Positions 47,524 through 57,025 of a stretch of 64,000 nt of DNA are shown one piece after another. Every line of letters starts with the position of its first letter. The stretch's first letter is position 1. This DNA is from Streptomyces candidus (lineage in GTDB: Bacteria; Actinomycetota; Actinomycetes; Streptomycetales; Streptomycetaceae): NCBI RefSeq assembly GCF_014207445.1, contig NZ_JACHEM010000003.1:186001-250000 (forward strand). Reading direction: 5' to 3'. The notes beneath the pieces were generated by a model that was given only the letters and a program-made list of their open reading frames with translations, searched no databases and had not been told where the DNA came from. The position numbers and the translations under genes are program-made.

Positions 47524-49230
47524 GTGAGGACAGCGACACTGGGACCGGCCGAGCGCGCCGAGGCGCTCGCCGCGATGGCCGAGCGGGAACTGGACGTGCT
47601 GGTGGTGGGCGCGGGCGTGGTCGGTGCGGGGACGGCGCTGGACGCCGCGACCCGGGGCCTGTCCACCGGACTCGTCGAGGCCCGCGACTGGGCCTCCGGC
47701 ACCTCCAGCCGGTCGAGCAAGCTGATCCACGGCGGGCTGCGCTATCTGGAGATGCTCGACTTCGCCCTGGTGCGGGAGGCGCTGAAGGAACGCGGGCTGC
47801 TGCTGGAACGGCTGGCTCCGCACCTGGTGAAGCCGGTGCCGTTCCTCTACCCGCTCCAGCACAAGGGCTGGGAGCGGTGGTACGCGGGCTCGGGCGTGGC
47901 GCTGTACGACGCGATGTCGGTGTCTTCGGGGCACGGACGCGGACTGCCGATGCACCGGCACCTGACGCGCCGGCACGCGCTGCGGGTGGCCCCTGCGCTG
48001 AAGAAGGACGCGCTGACGGGCGCGCTGCAGTACTACGACGCGCAGATGGACGACGCCCGCTTCGTGGCGACGCTGGTCCGCACGGCCGCCGCGTACGGGG
48101 CGCAGGTCGCCAACCGGGCGCGTGTCGTCGGTTTCCTCCGGGAGGGCGAGCGGGTCGTCGGGGTGCGGGTCGAGGACGTCGCGACCCGAGGGGAGTACGA
48201 GGTCCGGGCCAAGCAGGTGGTGAACGCGACCGGGGTGTGGACGGACGACACCCAGGCCCTCATCGGGGAGCGCGGCCAGTTCCACGTGCGCGCGTCCAAG
48301 GGAATCCACCTGGTGGTCCCCAAGGACCGGATCCACTCGTCCACCGGGCTGATCCTGCGCACCGAGAAGTCGGTCCTCTTCATCATTCCCTGGGGCAGGC
48401 ACTGGATCGTCGGGACGACGGACACCGACTGGGACCTGGACAAGGCGCACCCGGCGGCTTCCAGCGCGGACATCGACTACCTGCTGGAGCACGTGAACTC
48501 GGTGCTGGCGGTGCCGCTGACCCGGGACGACGTGCAGGGGGTGTACGCGGGGCTGCGGCCGTTGCTGGCAGGGGAGTCGGACGCCACCAGCAAGCTGTCC
48601 CGCGAGCACACGGTGGCGCACCCGGTGCCCGGCCTGGTGGTCGTCGCGGGCGGCAAGTACACGACGTACCGGGTGATGGCGAAGGACGCGGTGGACGAGG
48701 CCGTGCACGCGCTGGACGTGCGGGTCGCGGAGTGCGTCACGGAGGACGTGCCGCTGCTCGGCGCCGAGGGGTACCGGGCCCTGTGGAACGCGCGGGCCAG
48801 GATCGCGGCCCGGACGGGACTGCACGTGGTGCGCGTCGAGCACCTGCTGAACCGGTACGGGTCCCTGGCGGAGGAGGTGCTGGACCTGATCGCGGAGGAC
48901 CCGGGGCTCGCAGATCCGCTGACCGGCGCCGAGGACTACCTGCGCGCGGAGGTCGTCTACGCGGCCTCGCACGAGGGGGCCCGGCACCTGGACGATGTGC
49001 TGACCCGGCGTACGCGCATCTCGATCGAGACCTTCGACCGTGGCACCCGAAGCGCCCTGGAGTGCGCGGAGTTGATGGCACCCGTGCTGGGCTGGGACAA
49101 GGGGCAGGTCGAACGCGAGGTCGAGCACTACGAGAAGCGGGTCGAGGCGGAGCGCGAGTCGCAGCGTCAGCCGGACGACCTGACGGCGGACGCGGCGCGG
49201 CTGGGAGCGCCGGACATCGCACCGTTGTAG
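47524..49230 (+). CDS. glpD: Aerobic glycerol-3-phosphate dehydrogenase
   Basis: A 568-residue FAD enzyme oxidising glycerol-3-phosphate to dihydroxyacetone phosphate at the membrane. The FAD motif is VVGAGVVGAGTALDA (about 27-41), with SSRSSKLIHGGLRYLE, the second half FFIIPWG-type stretch (VLFIIPWGRHWIVGTTDTDW) and VVAGGKYTTYRVMAKDAVD. GTG 47524 follows GGGAGGCAGCA. No glycerol uptake or kinase gene is adjacent. Confidence 0.95.
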   Translation: MRTATLGPAERAEALAAMAERELDVLVVGAGVVGAGTALDAATRGLSTGLVEARDWASGTSSRSSKLIHGGLRYLEMLDFALVREALKERGLLLERLAPHLVKPVPFLYPLQHKGWERWYAGSGVALYDAMSVSSGHGRGLPMHRHLTRRHALRVAPALKKDALTGALQYYDAQMDDARFVATLVRTAAAYGAQVANRARVVGFLREGERVVGVRVEDVATRGEYEVRAKQVVNATGVWTDDTQALIGERGQFHVRASKGIHLVVPKDRIHSSTGLILRTEKSVLFIIPWGRHWIVGTTDTDWDLDKAHPAASSADIDYLLEHVNSVLAVPLTRDDVQGVYAGLRPLLAGESDATSKLSREHTVAHPVPGLVVVAGGKYTTYRVMAKDAVDEAVHALDVRVAECVTEDVPLLGAEGYRALWNARARIAARTGLHVVRVEHLLNRYGSLAEEVLDLIAEDPGLADPLTGAEDYLRAEVVYAASHEGARHLDDVLTRRTRISIETFDRGTRSALECAELMAPVLGWDKGQVEREVEHYEKRVEAERESQRQPDDLTADAARLGAPDIAPL

Positions 49231-49261
49231 GAGGGCCGTTACGGGGAATCCGGGAAGGAAG

Positions 49262-49289
49262 GCCGCCGCGGAGCGCACGCCGCGGCGGC
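49262..49289 (+). terminator. Hairpin after glpD
   Basis: A perfect 10-bp stem GCCGCCGCGG / CCGCGGCGGC with an 8-base loop, 31 bases after the glpD stop. The rest of the 293-base gap to the kinase gene has no visible gene. Confidence 0.6.
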
Positions 49290-49523
49290 GCCGCCGCAGG
49301 GGCGGAGCCGGACTGGGACGGGACGCGAGTGGGGGTGGGAAGGAAGAGGGGCGCGGCGTGAGGGTGCGTTGCGCCCCGGGGGTGTCGGCGGTCTGCGCGT
49401 GAGAGACAATGAGGGCTCTGCCAGGGCGGGTTGCCGCATCGCCGGAGAAGCTGCCGAGTGGGTCTGCGACGCGTTCGTACGGCCGGGGCACGGGGCGAAG
49501 ATCAGGGATCGCAGAGGGGACGC

Positions 49524-51818
49524 ATGTCGGACGAGCCGGAGCAGTCGCGGAAGAGCACGCAGGACGCCGTGTCCGACAAGAAGGATGCCGCGGACAAGGC
49601 TGCGGCGTCCGCGGACGAGGGAGCCGTCTCCCAGGACGAGCGCGCCGCCTCCGCGGACGAGGGTGCCGCGCCGCAGGACAAACCTGCCGCGTCCCCGGGC
49701 AGGGGTGCCGGGTCCCGGGGCGCCGCCGGTGACTCGGTCGGAAAACCGGCCGGCAACGCGGTGTCCGGCCGCAAGGCCGCCTCCGACGAGAAGGCCGCCG
49801 CCGCGGCCGGGGACACCCCGGCCAAGGAAGCCGCAGCGAGGGACTTCGCCGCGCGGAAGGCCGAGGCCAAGGCGGCCGAAGCGGCCAAGGACGCGGCCTC
49901 CGACACCTCGAAGGAGGTACAGGGGCGACTGCTGGCGGGCCGCTACCGGCTCGGCGACGTCCTCGGCAGGGGCGGCATGGGCACCGTCTGGCGGGCCGTC
50001 GACGAGACCCTCGGCCGCACGGTCGCGGTCAAGGAGCTGCGTTTCCCGACCGCCATCGACGAGGACGAGAAGCGCCGCCTGATCACCCGTACCCTGCGCG
50101 AGGCCAAGGCCATCGCCCGGATCCGCAACCACGGCGCGGTGACCGTCTTCGACGTGGTCGACGAGGACGACCGGCCCTGGATCGTCATGGAGCTCATCGA
50201 GGGCAAGTCGCTCGCCGAAGCGGTCCGTGAGGACGGCCTGCTGACGCCGCGTCGGGCCGCCGAGGTCGGCCTGGCGATCCTCGACGTGCTGCGCGCCGCG
50301 CACCGCCAGGGCATCCTGCACCGCGACGTGAAGCCGTCCAACGTACTGATCGCCGAGGACGGCAGGGTCGTACTGACCGACTTCGGTATCGCCCAGGTCG
50401 AGGGCGACCCCTCGATCACCTCCACCGGCATGCTCGTCGGCGCCCCCTCGTACATCTCGCCGGAGCGGGCGCGCGGCCACAAGCCCGGCCCCGCCGCCGA
50501 CCTGTGGTCGCTGGGCGGACTGATCTACGCCTCGGTGGAGGGAGTCCCGCCGTACGACAAGGGGTCGGCCATCGCGACGCTGACCGCGGTGATGACCGAG
50601 CCGGTGGACCCGCCGAAGAACGCGGGCCCGCTGGAGGAGGTTATCTACGGTCTGCTCGCCAAGGACCCGGCGCAGCGGCTTGACGACAAGGGGGCGCGGG
50701 CGCTCCTGAACGACGTGCTGAGCCAGCTGGACGACGCGGAGGCGGCCGGCGACGAACTGGCCAGGTCCGATGCCACGAAGGTGGTTCCGCTTCCCCCGCT
50801 GCCCGCCGAGCCGGTGGCCGCCCGGACGCCGGCGGCGCCCCGCACGGCCAAGCCGGCGCGCACCCCGAAGGCGAAGAAGGCCGCGGCGCCCGCGGCTGCC
50901 GCCACCGCTCCGGTGGCGTCGGCGGTCGCCGGCGCGTCCGCCGCGGGGGCCGCCACGGCCGCGATGCAGTCGTCCGGTGCGGGCTCCGGCTCCGGCGGGG
51001 GCACCTCGCCCGGGACGGTCGGCGGTATGTCGCCCGCCGCGCGCAAGCGTGCGCTGCTGGTGGTCGCGGTGGTGGCGGTGATCGCCGTCCTCGGTACGGT
51101 CCTCGCGCTCGCGCTGGCCAAGGACGACGCGAAGGGCAGGGGCGAGGAGGGCAAGAACGGCGCGGCCACGTCCGGCGGCGCCGCCTCCGGCGGGAGCGAC
51201 AAGAGCACGGACAAGAGCACGGACAAGGGCACCGAACCCGACAAGGGCGCCGCCCCGGACAAGGACAAGGACGACACGGCGGGCGGCGAGACCGGCGGCG
51301 CGACGGACGGAACCAAGCCCTCCGGCGATCCGAGCACCCAGAAGCCCGACGGCAACGCGGTTCCGGCGGGCTTCGAGACCGTCACGGACTCCCAGTTCCG
51401 CTTCACCATGGCGATGCCCGAGGGGTTCAAGAGGACGGGCGTGGCGGGGCGGAGCTCGGGCGGGATATACAGCAAGGGCGGCGGATTCCCGCGCGTGCAG
51501 GTCGACTTCAACGCCAGCCCGAAGGACGACGCGAAGGCGGCGTGGGCCGCCGCGGTCGCCGTCGTCAGCGGCAGCAGTCAGGGGTACAAGCACCTCGGCA
51601 TACGTCCCGTCGACTACAACGGCTACCCCACCACCGCCGACTGGGAGTTCGAACGCGTCCAGCAGGGCAAGCTGATACACGTGCTCAACCGCGGCTTCAA
51701 GGTGGACGGCAAGCGCGGCTACGCGATCATGGTGAGCTGCCCGGCGGACGCCTGGCAGGGCGAGGAGTGCACCAAGCTGCGCGAGACGGCGTTCGCCACG
51801 TTCAGGCCGACGTCCTGA
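49524..51818 (+). CDS. Receptor-type Ser/Thr protein kinase (one TM)
   Basis: A 764-residue protein. Residues 1-135 are Ala/Lys/Asp/Glu-rich and probably disordered. The PknB-like kinase domain spans about 140-400 with glycine loop LGRGGMG, K170 in VAVKEL, HRDVKPSN at 266-273 and DFG at 286-288, all intact. A Pro/Ala-rich juxtamembrane part leads to a TM helix at about 510-532 and an extracellular domain (VTDSQFRFTMAMPEGFKRTG) to the end. ATG 49524 follows AGAGGGGACG. First of three kinase-type genes; similar clusters near bldM in S. coelicolor are tied to sporulation and spore wall synthesis. Confidence 0.92.
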   Translation: MSDEPEQSRKSTQDAVSDKKDAADKAAASADEGAVSQDERAASADEGAAPQDKPAASPGRGAGSRGAAGDSVGKPAGNAVSGRKAASDEKAAAAAGDTPAKEAAARDFAARKAEAKAAEAAKDAASDTSKEVQGRLLAGRYRLGDVLGRGGMGTVWRAVDETLGRTVAVKELRFPTAIDEDEKRRLITRTLREAKAIARIRNHGAVTVFDVVDEDDRPWIVMELIEGKSLAEAVREDGLLTPRRAAEVGLAILDVLRAAHRQGILHRDVKPSNVLIAEDGRVVLTDFGIAQVEGDPSITSTGMLVGAPSYISPERARGHKPGPAADLWSLGGLIYASVEGVPPYDKGSAIATLTAVMTEPVDPPKNAGPLEEVIYGLLAKDPAQRLDDKGARALLNDVLSQLDDAEAAGDELARSDATKVVPLPPLPAEPVAARTPAAPRTAKPARTPKAKKAAAPAAAATAPVASAVAGASAAGAATAAMQSSGAGSGSGGGTSPGTVGGMSPAARKRALLVVAVVAVIAVLGTVLALALAKDDAKGRGEEGKNGAATSGGAASGGSDKSTDKSTDKGTEPDKGAAPDKDKDDTAGGETGGATDGTKPSGDPSTQKPDGNAVPAGFETVTDSQFRFTMAMPEGFKRTGVAGRSSGGIYSKGGGFPRVQVDFNASPKDDAKAAWAAAVAVVSGSSQGYKHLGIRPVDYNGYPTTADWEFERVQQGKLIHVLNRGFKVDGKRGYAIMVSCPADAWQGEECTKLRETAFATFRPTS

Positions 51819-52036
51819 CGCCCGCTCCGCGATTGCCCAACGGATGTCCGGGCAGGATGCGTTGACACTGCCTCGCGACGGGGTATTGCCACGTATCGTG
51901 AGACCCCGCGGACCGTACGCAGCCGCAATAAGCCGGTAAACGACCGGGATTGACGGTTTGCGGCGGTTCGCATGTCCGGGGACACGGTCGCGGAAGACCG
52001 GGACCAGCAGGGAACAGCGCGCTTTGGGGAGGCGTC

Positions 52037-54967
52037 GTGGACGACTACGCGGGTCGGGTGCTCGCCGGCCGCTACCGCCTGCCGCTGCCGCCTTCCGACG
52101 AGTACGACCTCGTGGAGACCCGGGCCTTCGACGGAGCGAGCGGCCAGGAGGTCCTGGTACGGCAGGTGCCGTTGCCCGAGGTGGTGGAGGCGGAGTTCGT
52201 CGACGCCGACGGCGGCCCCGTGCACCGGCGGCCGGCCCCCGGCCGGGGACCCCGCAGGTCCGGCGACCCGGCGGTGCGGCGGGCGATCGAAGCGGCGCAG
52301 GCCGCAGCCCAGATCCCCGACCACCCCCGTCTCGACCAGGTCTTCGACGTCTTCGAGGAAGACGGCTCCCTCTGGATAGTGAGTGAGCTGGTGGCCGCGC
52401 GCCCGCTGGCGGCACTGCTCGCTGAGGCCCCGCTCAGCCCGTACCGGGCGGCCGAGGTCGCCTCCGACGTGCTCACCGCGCTGCGGGTGCTGCACGCGCA
52501 CGGCTGGACCCACCGGAACATCACCGTCCGTACCGTGCTGGTCTGCGACGACGGCCGCATCGTCCTGACGGGGCTGGCGGCCGGCGCGGCCGAGGAGGCC
52601 CTGTGCGGATACGCGCCGATCCCCGGCGCGGGCGGCGGAGTCCTGCCGGAAAGCGGCGCCGCAGGTGCCCCGGCGCCGGGCGGCCCTACGGCCGGCTGGG
52701 GCGAGGCGTCGGTTCCGGTGCCGCGCGGTCACGTGGCGCAGGGGGACGAGGGCCTCGCAGGTGCGGGAGGCGCGCACGGTTCGGCGCTGCCCGCGCTCCC
52801 CACCGACTTCATGGGCCGCTCCGCGCCCGACTCCGGCGCGGAGCCGACCCGGCCGCACGGGGACCGCGCCCTGCCCCCCGCGCCCGCGGAGTCCGACCCG
52901 CGGGCGGCACGGGCCGGAGCGATAGCCGCCTACCGGGCCGGTGCGCGGGCCGCGGCCAGGGCCACCGAGGACCAGCGCCGCCAGGCCGTCGAGCCGTCGC
53001 GCAGCCCGTACCTCCAGGACCCGGACAGCGGGCCGGGCGGCGGCACGGCCCCGGGAGCGGTGTCCCCGTACGGGGCCGCGGCCGCCGGGACCGGGCCGGT
53101 CGCCCCGTACGGCGAAGCGCCCGGCAGGGTCCGTACGGCGGCCGGTGAACCGTACGGACAGCGGCCGGGCGGGGCGGTGTCCCCCTACGGGAGCGCCGGA
53201 ACCCCGGGGACCCCGCGCGCCGGGGACCCCGCGCGCGGTACGGACGTGGAACGCGGCGCACCCGCCGAGCGGGGCGCCGGGGCCGGGCGCCGGGCCAACC
53301 CGGGGCACGGCCCGGCCGGGGAGCGCGGCAAGGGCGTCGAGCGGGTCGGCGGCCAGGAGCCGGGCGGCAGTTGGCACGGCGCGCTGCCCCGGTCCTCGGG
53401 CGGCGCGGGCGGCGAGGCGCTGCGCGCGGACGACCTTCGGCACAGTCACCCCGGTCCCGCCCGGCCGGCCGCCCGGGGCGCCGGGCCGCCCCGGCACCCC
53501 CACGGGTCGCAGGGTGCGCAGGGCTCCTCCCGCGGACAGCTCGCTGTCCCCGCCGGGTCCGCCGAGCCGCCGTCCTCGGGCGGGCGGTGGGACGACGTCA
53601 TCGCCGGGCTGCCGTATCGCGGCCCCAGCACGCCGCTCGCCGCCGAGCGCTCCCGGCAGACCCGCATCGCGGTCGTCGGCGCGGTCACCGAGCGCTGGGC
53701 GCCCGAGCAGGCCGGACCGGTGTACGAGAACTGGCAGCTGGCTCCGCCGATCGGTCCGGCCACCGACCTGTGGGCGCTGGGCGCCCTGCTGTTCCGTGTC
53801 GTGCAGGGGCACGCGCCCTACCCGGAGGACAACGCCGCCGAACTCGTGCAGATGGTGTGCGCCGAGCCGGCCGCCTTCGCGGAGGAGTGCGGTCCGCTGC
53901 GGCCGGTCGTGGAGTCGCTGCTGCGTCAGGACCCCACCGAGCGTCCCGACTTCGAGGAGCTGCGGGGCTGGCTGCGGTCGCTCGTGCGGTCGGCTCCCGA
54001 GCCGGACGCGGGAACCAAGGTCGTACCGCTGCCGTCGTCGCCGCCCGACGCCGCGCGGCTGCCGATCGTACGGCGCAGGGGCGAACTCGTCCGCAAGCGG
54101 CGGGGCGGCGCGCAGCACGGACGGCACCGGAACAAGCAGGACAGGGGCCGGACGAAGGCGGCCAAGGGCGCCGGGCCGCCGCGCGCCCCGCGCGTGCAGC
54201 GGGAGCCACGGATCGGCGGCCGGCAGCCGCGCTCGCTGGGCAAGTGGCTCCTGGTGCTCGTCATGGCGGGGCTGGCGGCGGCCGTGGCGGTCGCCGTGCT
54301 GTTCCTGCCGAAGGGCGGGGAGGCCGCGCGGGACGGGCGCGACGCTGGCAGCGGGCAGCCCGCGTCGTCCGGGCCGCAGCAGCCCGCTCCCGGGCCCTCC
54401 GACGACGCCCCCGCCGACCCGCCGCCGGCCGACGACAAGAACGGCGACGCGTCCCCGCCCGCCGGTGAGCGGACCGACGAGCCGCCCGCCCAGCCGGCCC
54501 CGGCCTCCGACCTGCCCGCCGGGTACGTCCTGCGCAAGGACCCGGACGGCTTCCAGGTCGCCGTGTCCAAGAACTGGCAGCGGACGCAGATGAACGAGGA
54601 CCGCCAGGTCCGCTACCAGGGCAACGACATCGAGCTCGTCGTCGTTCCCGGCCGTGACACGGTCAAGGACAAGGGCGGCGACCCGATGGCCTACCAGCTC
54701 AGGGTCGAGCGGGAGCTGCAGCCGCTGCGCGATTCCACCTGGGCCACCTCCGGCGGGCTCAAGCGCATCGGGATCGGACAGCAGGCGCTCGCGGAGGGCC
54801 AGTTCACCTGGACGGACAGCAGCGGCCGGGACGTCTTCGTGCGCAACCGGGCGATGATCATCGCCGGGAAGTACCACATCGTCCAGGTCATCGGCCCCGA
54901 CTCCGCGCGCGACGAGGTGACCGAGGTGTTCGACGCCGCGGTGCGGTACTACCGGCCCACGACGTAG
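52037..54967 (+). CDS. Predicted pseudokinase of the receptor-kinase cluster
   Basis: A 976-residue protein with the same layout as its neighbours but a degraded kinase domain. There is no glycine-rich loop (PSDEYDLVETRAFDG). The VAVK Lys is Arg (R42 in VLVRQV). The catalytic HRD is HRN at 159-161, and DFG is TGL at 178-180. A disordered insert of about 340 residues (Pro/Gly/Ala/Arg) splits the domain where the activation loop should be; the C-lobe resumes at PATDLWALGALLFRV (D577). A TM helix lies at about 737-757, followed by an extracellular domain (YVLRKDPDGFQVAVSKNWQR) like those of the flanking kinases. GTG 52037 follows GGGGAGG. Probably a regulatory partner. Confidence 0.88.
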   Translation: MDDYAGRVLAGRYRLPLPPSDEYDLVETRAFDGASGQEVLVRQVPLPEVVEAEFVDADGGPVHRRPAPGRGPRRSGDPAVRRAIEAAQAAAQIPDHPRLDQVFDVFEEDGSLWIVSELVAARPLAALLAEAPLSPYRAAEVASDVLTALRVLHAHGWTHRNITVRTVLVCDDGRIVLTGLAAGAAEEALCGYAPIPGAGGGVLPESGAAGAPAPGGPTAGWGEASVPVPRGHVAQGDEGLAGAGGAHGSALPALPTDFMGRSAPDSGAEPTRPHGDRALPPAPAESDPRAARAGAIAAYRAGARAAARATEDQRRQAVEPSRSPYLQDPDSGPGGGTAPGAVSPYGAAAAGTGPVAPYGEAPGRVRTAAGEPYGQRPGGAVSPYGSAGTPGTPRAGDPARGTDVERGAPAERGAGAGRRANPGHGPAGERGKGVERVGGQEPGGSWHGALPRSSGGAGGEALRADDLRHSHPGPARPAARGAGPPRHPHGSQGAQGSSRGQLAVPAGSAEPPSSGGRWDDVIAGLPYRGPSTPLAAERSRQTRIAVVGAVTERWAPEQAGPVYENWQLAPPIGPATDLWALGALLFRVVQGHAPYPEDNAAELVQMVCAEPAAFAEECGPLRPVVESLLRQDPTERPDFEELRGWLRSLVRSAPEPDAGTKVVPLPSSPPDAARLPIVRRRGELVRKRRGGAQHGRHRNKQDRGRTKAAKGAGPPRAPRVQREPRIGGRQPRSLGKWLLVLVMAGLAAAVAVAVLFLPKGGEAARDGRDAGSGQPASSGPQQPAPGPSDDAPADPPPADDKNGDASPPAGERTDEPPAQPAPASDLPAGYVLRKDPDGFQVAVSKNWQRTQMNEDRQVRYQGNDIELVVVPGRDTVKDKGGDPMAYQLRVERELQPLRDSTWATSGGLKRIGIGQQALAEGQFTWTDSSGRDVFVRNRAMIIAGKYHIVQVIGPDSARDEVTEVFDAAVRYYRPTT

Positions 54968-55117
54968 TGGCGGACGAGGGGCGGCGGGCCCGCCGGACCC
55001 CGTGCCGAAGAGGACCGGCCCGGTCACGGTGCGGTCTCGTGATCGGCCCTCTGTTCCCCCGTCGCAGGCCCGATCCGTAACCTGGGCCGTCGAAGACACG
55101 GGGCGGTGGGCGGGAAC

Positions 55118-56824
55118 GTGGCGAACGGCAGCGGCGGGGAAGCGGGCAGCGGCACGACGGCGGGTCAACTGCTGGCGGGGCGCTACCGCCTGGGCGACGT
55201 CCTCGGCAGCGGCGGCATGGGACGCGTCTGGCGCGCCCGGGACGAGGTGCTGCACCGCACCGTCGCCATCAAGGAACTGCGGGCCGGTCTGTACGCGGCC
55301 GAGGCCGACCGTGCGCTGCTGCACGCGCGTACGCAGAAGGAGGCGCGCGCCGCGGCCCGGATCAACCATCCCGGCGTCGTCACCGTCCACGACGTGCTCG
55401 ACCACGACGACCGGCCGTGGATCGTCATGGAGTACGTCGACGGGCCCTCCCTCGCGGACGCGCTCAAGGAGACCGGGCCCTGCGACGCCCGCGAGGCCGC
55501 CCGGATCGGCCTGCACGTCCTCGGCGCGCTGCGCGCCGCGCACGCGGTCGGTGTGCTGCACCGGGACGTCAAGCCCGGCAACGTGATGCTGGCCAGGGAC
55601 GGCCGGGTGCTGCTCACCGACTTCGGCATCGCGGCCATCGAGGGCGACTCGACGATCACCCGTACCGGTGAACTCGTCGGTTCCATCGACTACTTGGCAC
55701 CGGAGCGGATCCGCGGCGAGGACCCGGGGCCCGCCTCCGACCTGTGGGCGCTCGGCGCGACGCTGTACACGGCCGTCGAGGAGCGCTCGCCGTTCCGCCG
55801 TACGTCGCCGATCGGCACGCTCCAGGCGGTCGTCTCCGAGGAGCCCGCGCCGTCGTACCGGGCGGGCGCACTCGGTCCCGTCGTCGTCGCGCTCCTCCGC
55901 AAGGAGGAGCGGGAGCGGCCGACGGCGGCCGAGACCGAGCGGATGCTGCGGGAGGCGAGGGAGGGACGGGCGCCGCTCCAGGCACAGGCGCACGTGCCGA
56001 CCCGCCGGGTGACCGAGGACGAACTGCGGGCCGTCGTGCCCGCGCAGCCCACGACGCCGCTGCCGGCGCATGCGCCAGGAACGGGCCCGGCGCCCGGGGC
56101 CTACGGTGCGCCGACCGGACCCGTGCGGACACGGGGCGGAACGCGCGGCAAGGTCGCGCTGACCGTGCTGGCGGCGGCGGTTCTCGGCGGCGGGGCGGTC
56201 TTCGGGGTCCTGCGGCTCCTGGACGCCGACGACGCGGGCAGGGGTGCGGAGGCGGCGGTGGGACCGGTGCGGACACCGCAGCAGGACGGCGGCACGGCGA
56301 AGGACGAGGGTGCCGGGCAGGGCGGGGACGACGAGCAGGACCCGAAGCAGGACCCGGGCACCGACAGAACCCTCCCGGCCGGCTGGCGCTGGGAGCGGGG
56401 GGACGGCTTCCGGCTGCCCGTCCCCCAGGGATGGCGGCGCGAACGGTCCAAGGAGAACCAGTACGACTACTCGCCGGACGGCGGCCGCCACCGCATCCGC
56501 GTCAACATCGACCCCTCGCCGGACTTCGACACCCCCTACCGGCACCTGGTGGACGTGGAGAAGGGGCTGTCGAAGCGGCTGCCCGGCTTCGAACGGCTGC
56601 AGCTGACGGAGGACGTCTACCGGGACCGCCCCAGCGGACTCCTGGAGTTCACGTACACGGAGAGGACGGACCACCCGGGCAAGCGGTACGCACTGGACCG
56701 GATGCACTTCGGGGACGGCGGCGCCCCGGAGTACGCGATCTACGTGACGGGGCCGGACGGGTCCCGGGCGGAGACACGCGCCCGGTTCCGCCAGGTGCTC
56801 CGGGGCTGGAGCACGGACGGCTGA
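55118..56824 (+). CDS. Receptor-type Ser/Thr protein kinase (one TM)
   Basis: A 568-residue protein. Kinase domain at about 20-280 with GSGGMG, K52 in VAIKEL, HRDVKPGN at 148-155 and DFG at 168-170, all intact. A short Pro/Ala linker, TM helix at about 345-368, an acidic linker, and an extracellular domain (GWRWERGDGFRLPVPQGWRR) related to those of the two preceding proteins follow. GTG 55118 is used; GTG 55106 in the same frame is possible. The shared extracellular module suggests that the three proteins sense the same kind of ligand or associate through it. Confidence 0.92.
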   Translation: MANGSGGEAGSGTTAGQLLAGRYRLGDVLGSGGMGRVWRARDEVLHRTVAIKELRAGLYAAEADRALLHARTQKEARAAARINHPGVVTVHDVLDHDDRPWIVMEYVDGPSLADALKETGPCDAREAARIGLHVLGALRAAHAVGVLHRDVKPGNVMLARDGRVLLTDFGIAAIEGDSTITRTGELVGSIDYLAPERIRGEDPGPASDLWALGATLYTAVEERSPFRRTSPIGTLQAVVSEEPAPSYRAGALGPVVVALLRKEERERPTAAETERMLREAREGRAPLQAQAHVPTRRVTEDELRAVVPAQPTTPLPAHAPGTGPAPGAYGAPTGPVRTRGGTRGKVALTVLAAAVLGGGAVFGVLRLLDADDAGRGAEAAVGPVRTPQQDGGTAKDEGAGQGGDDEQDPKQDPGTDRTLPAGWRWERGDGFRLPVPQGWRRERSKENQYDYSPDGGRHRIRVNIDPSPDFDTPYRHLVDVEKGLSKRLPGFERLQLTEDVYRDRPSGLLEFTYTERTDHPGKRYALDRMHFGDGGAPEYAIYVTGPDGSRAETRARFRQVLRGWSTDG

Positions 56825-56830
56825 CGGCCG

Positions 56831-56854
56831 CCGCACCCCGCGTCCCGGGTGCGG
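56831..56854 (+). terminator. Hairpin after the kinase cluster
   Basis: Perfect 8-bp stem CCGCACCC / GGGTGCGG with an 8-base loop, 7 bases after the last kinase stop. Confidence 0.45.
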
Positions 56855-57025
56855 TGCCCCGTACCTCGCCGGACGCCCGAAGATCCTCGGTCTCCCGTGC
56901 TCCGTCGGGGAAGCGCCGCTGATCAGGGCTTATGTGCCAGTGTCTGCTGGCGCAGTCGTGCGAGGCGGCGAAAAGCCGTTACCGACGGGTACCAAAAGTG
57001 CCCGCCGGGCCATACGCTCGCGTCC

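Noticed and set aside
47452..49491. 679-codon minus-strand frame opposite glpD
   Set aside because: glpD on the plus strand has full FAD and family motifs; the antisense frame has none.
51862..51867. TTGACA as -35 of a promoter for the pseudokinase gene
   Set aside because: No acceptable -10 lies 16-19 bases downstream (TATTGC, ATTGCC and TTGCCA are all poor), so no promoter is claimed.
51719..56836. 1705-codon open frame on the minus strand across the kinase cluster
   Set aside because: It is antisense to three genes with clear kinase motifs; long opposite-strand frames are routine in DNA of this composition, and no domain is recognisable in it.
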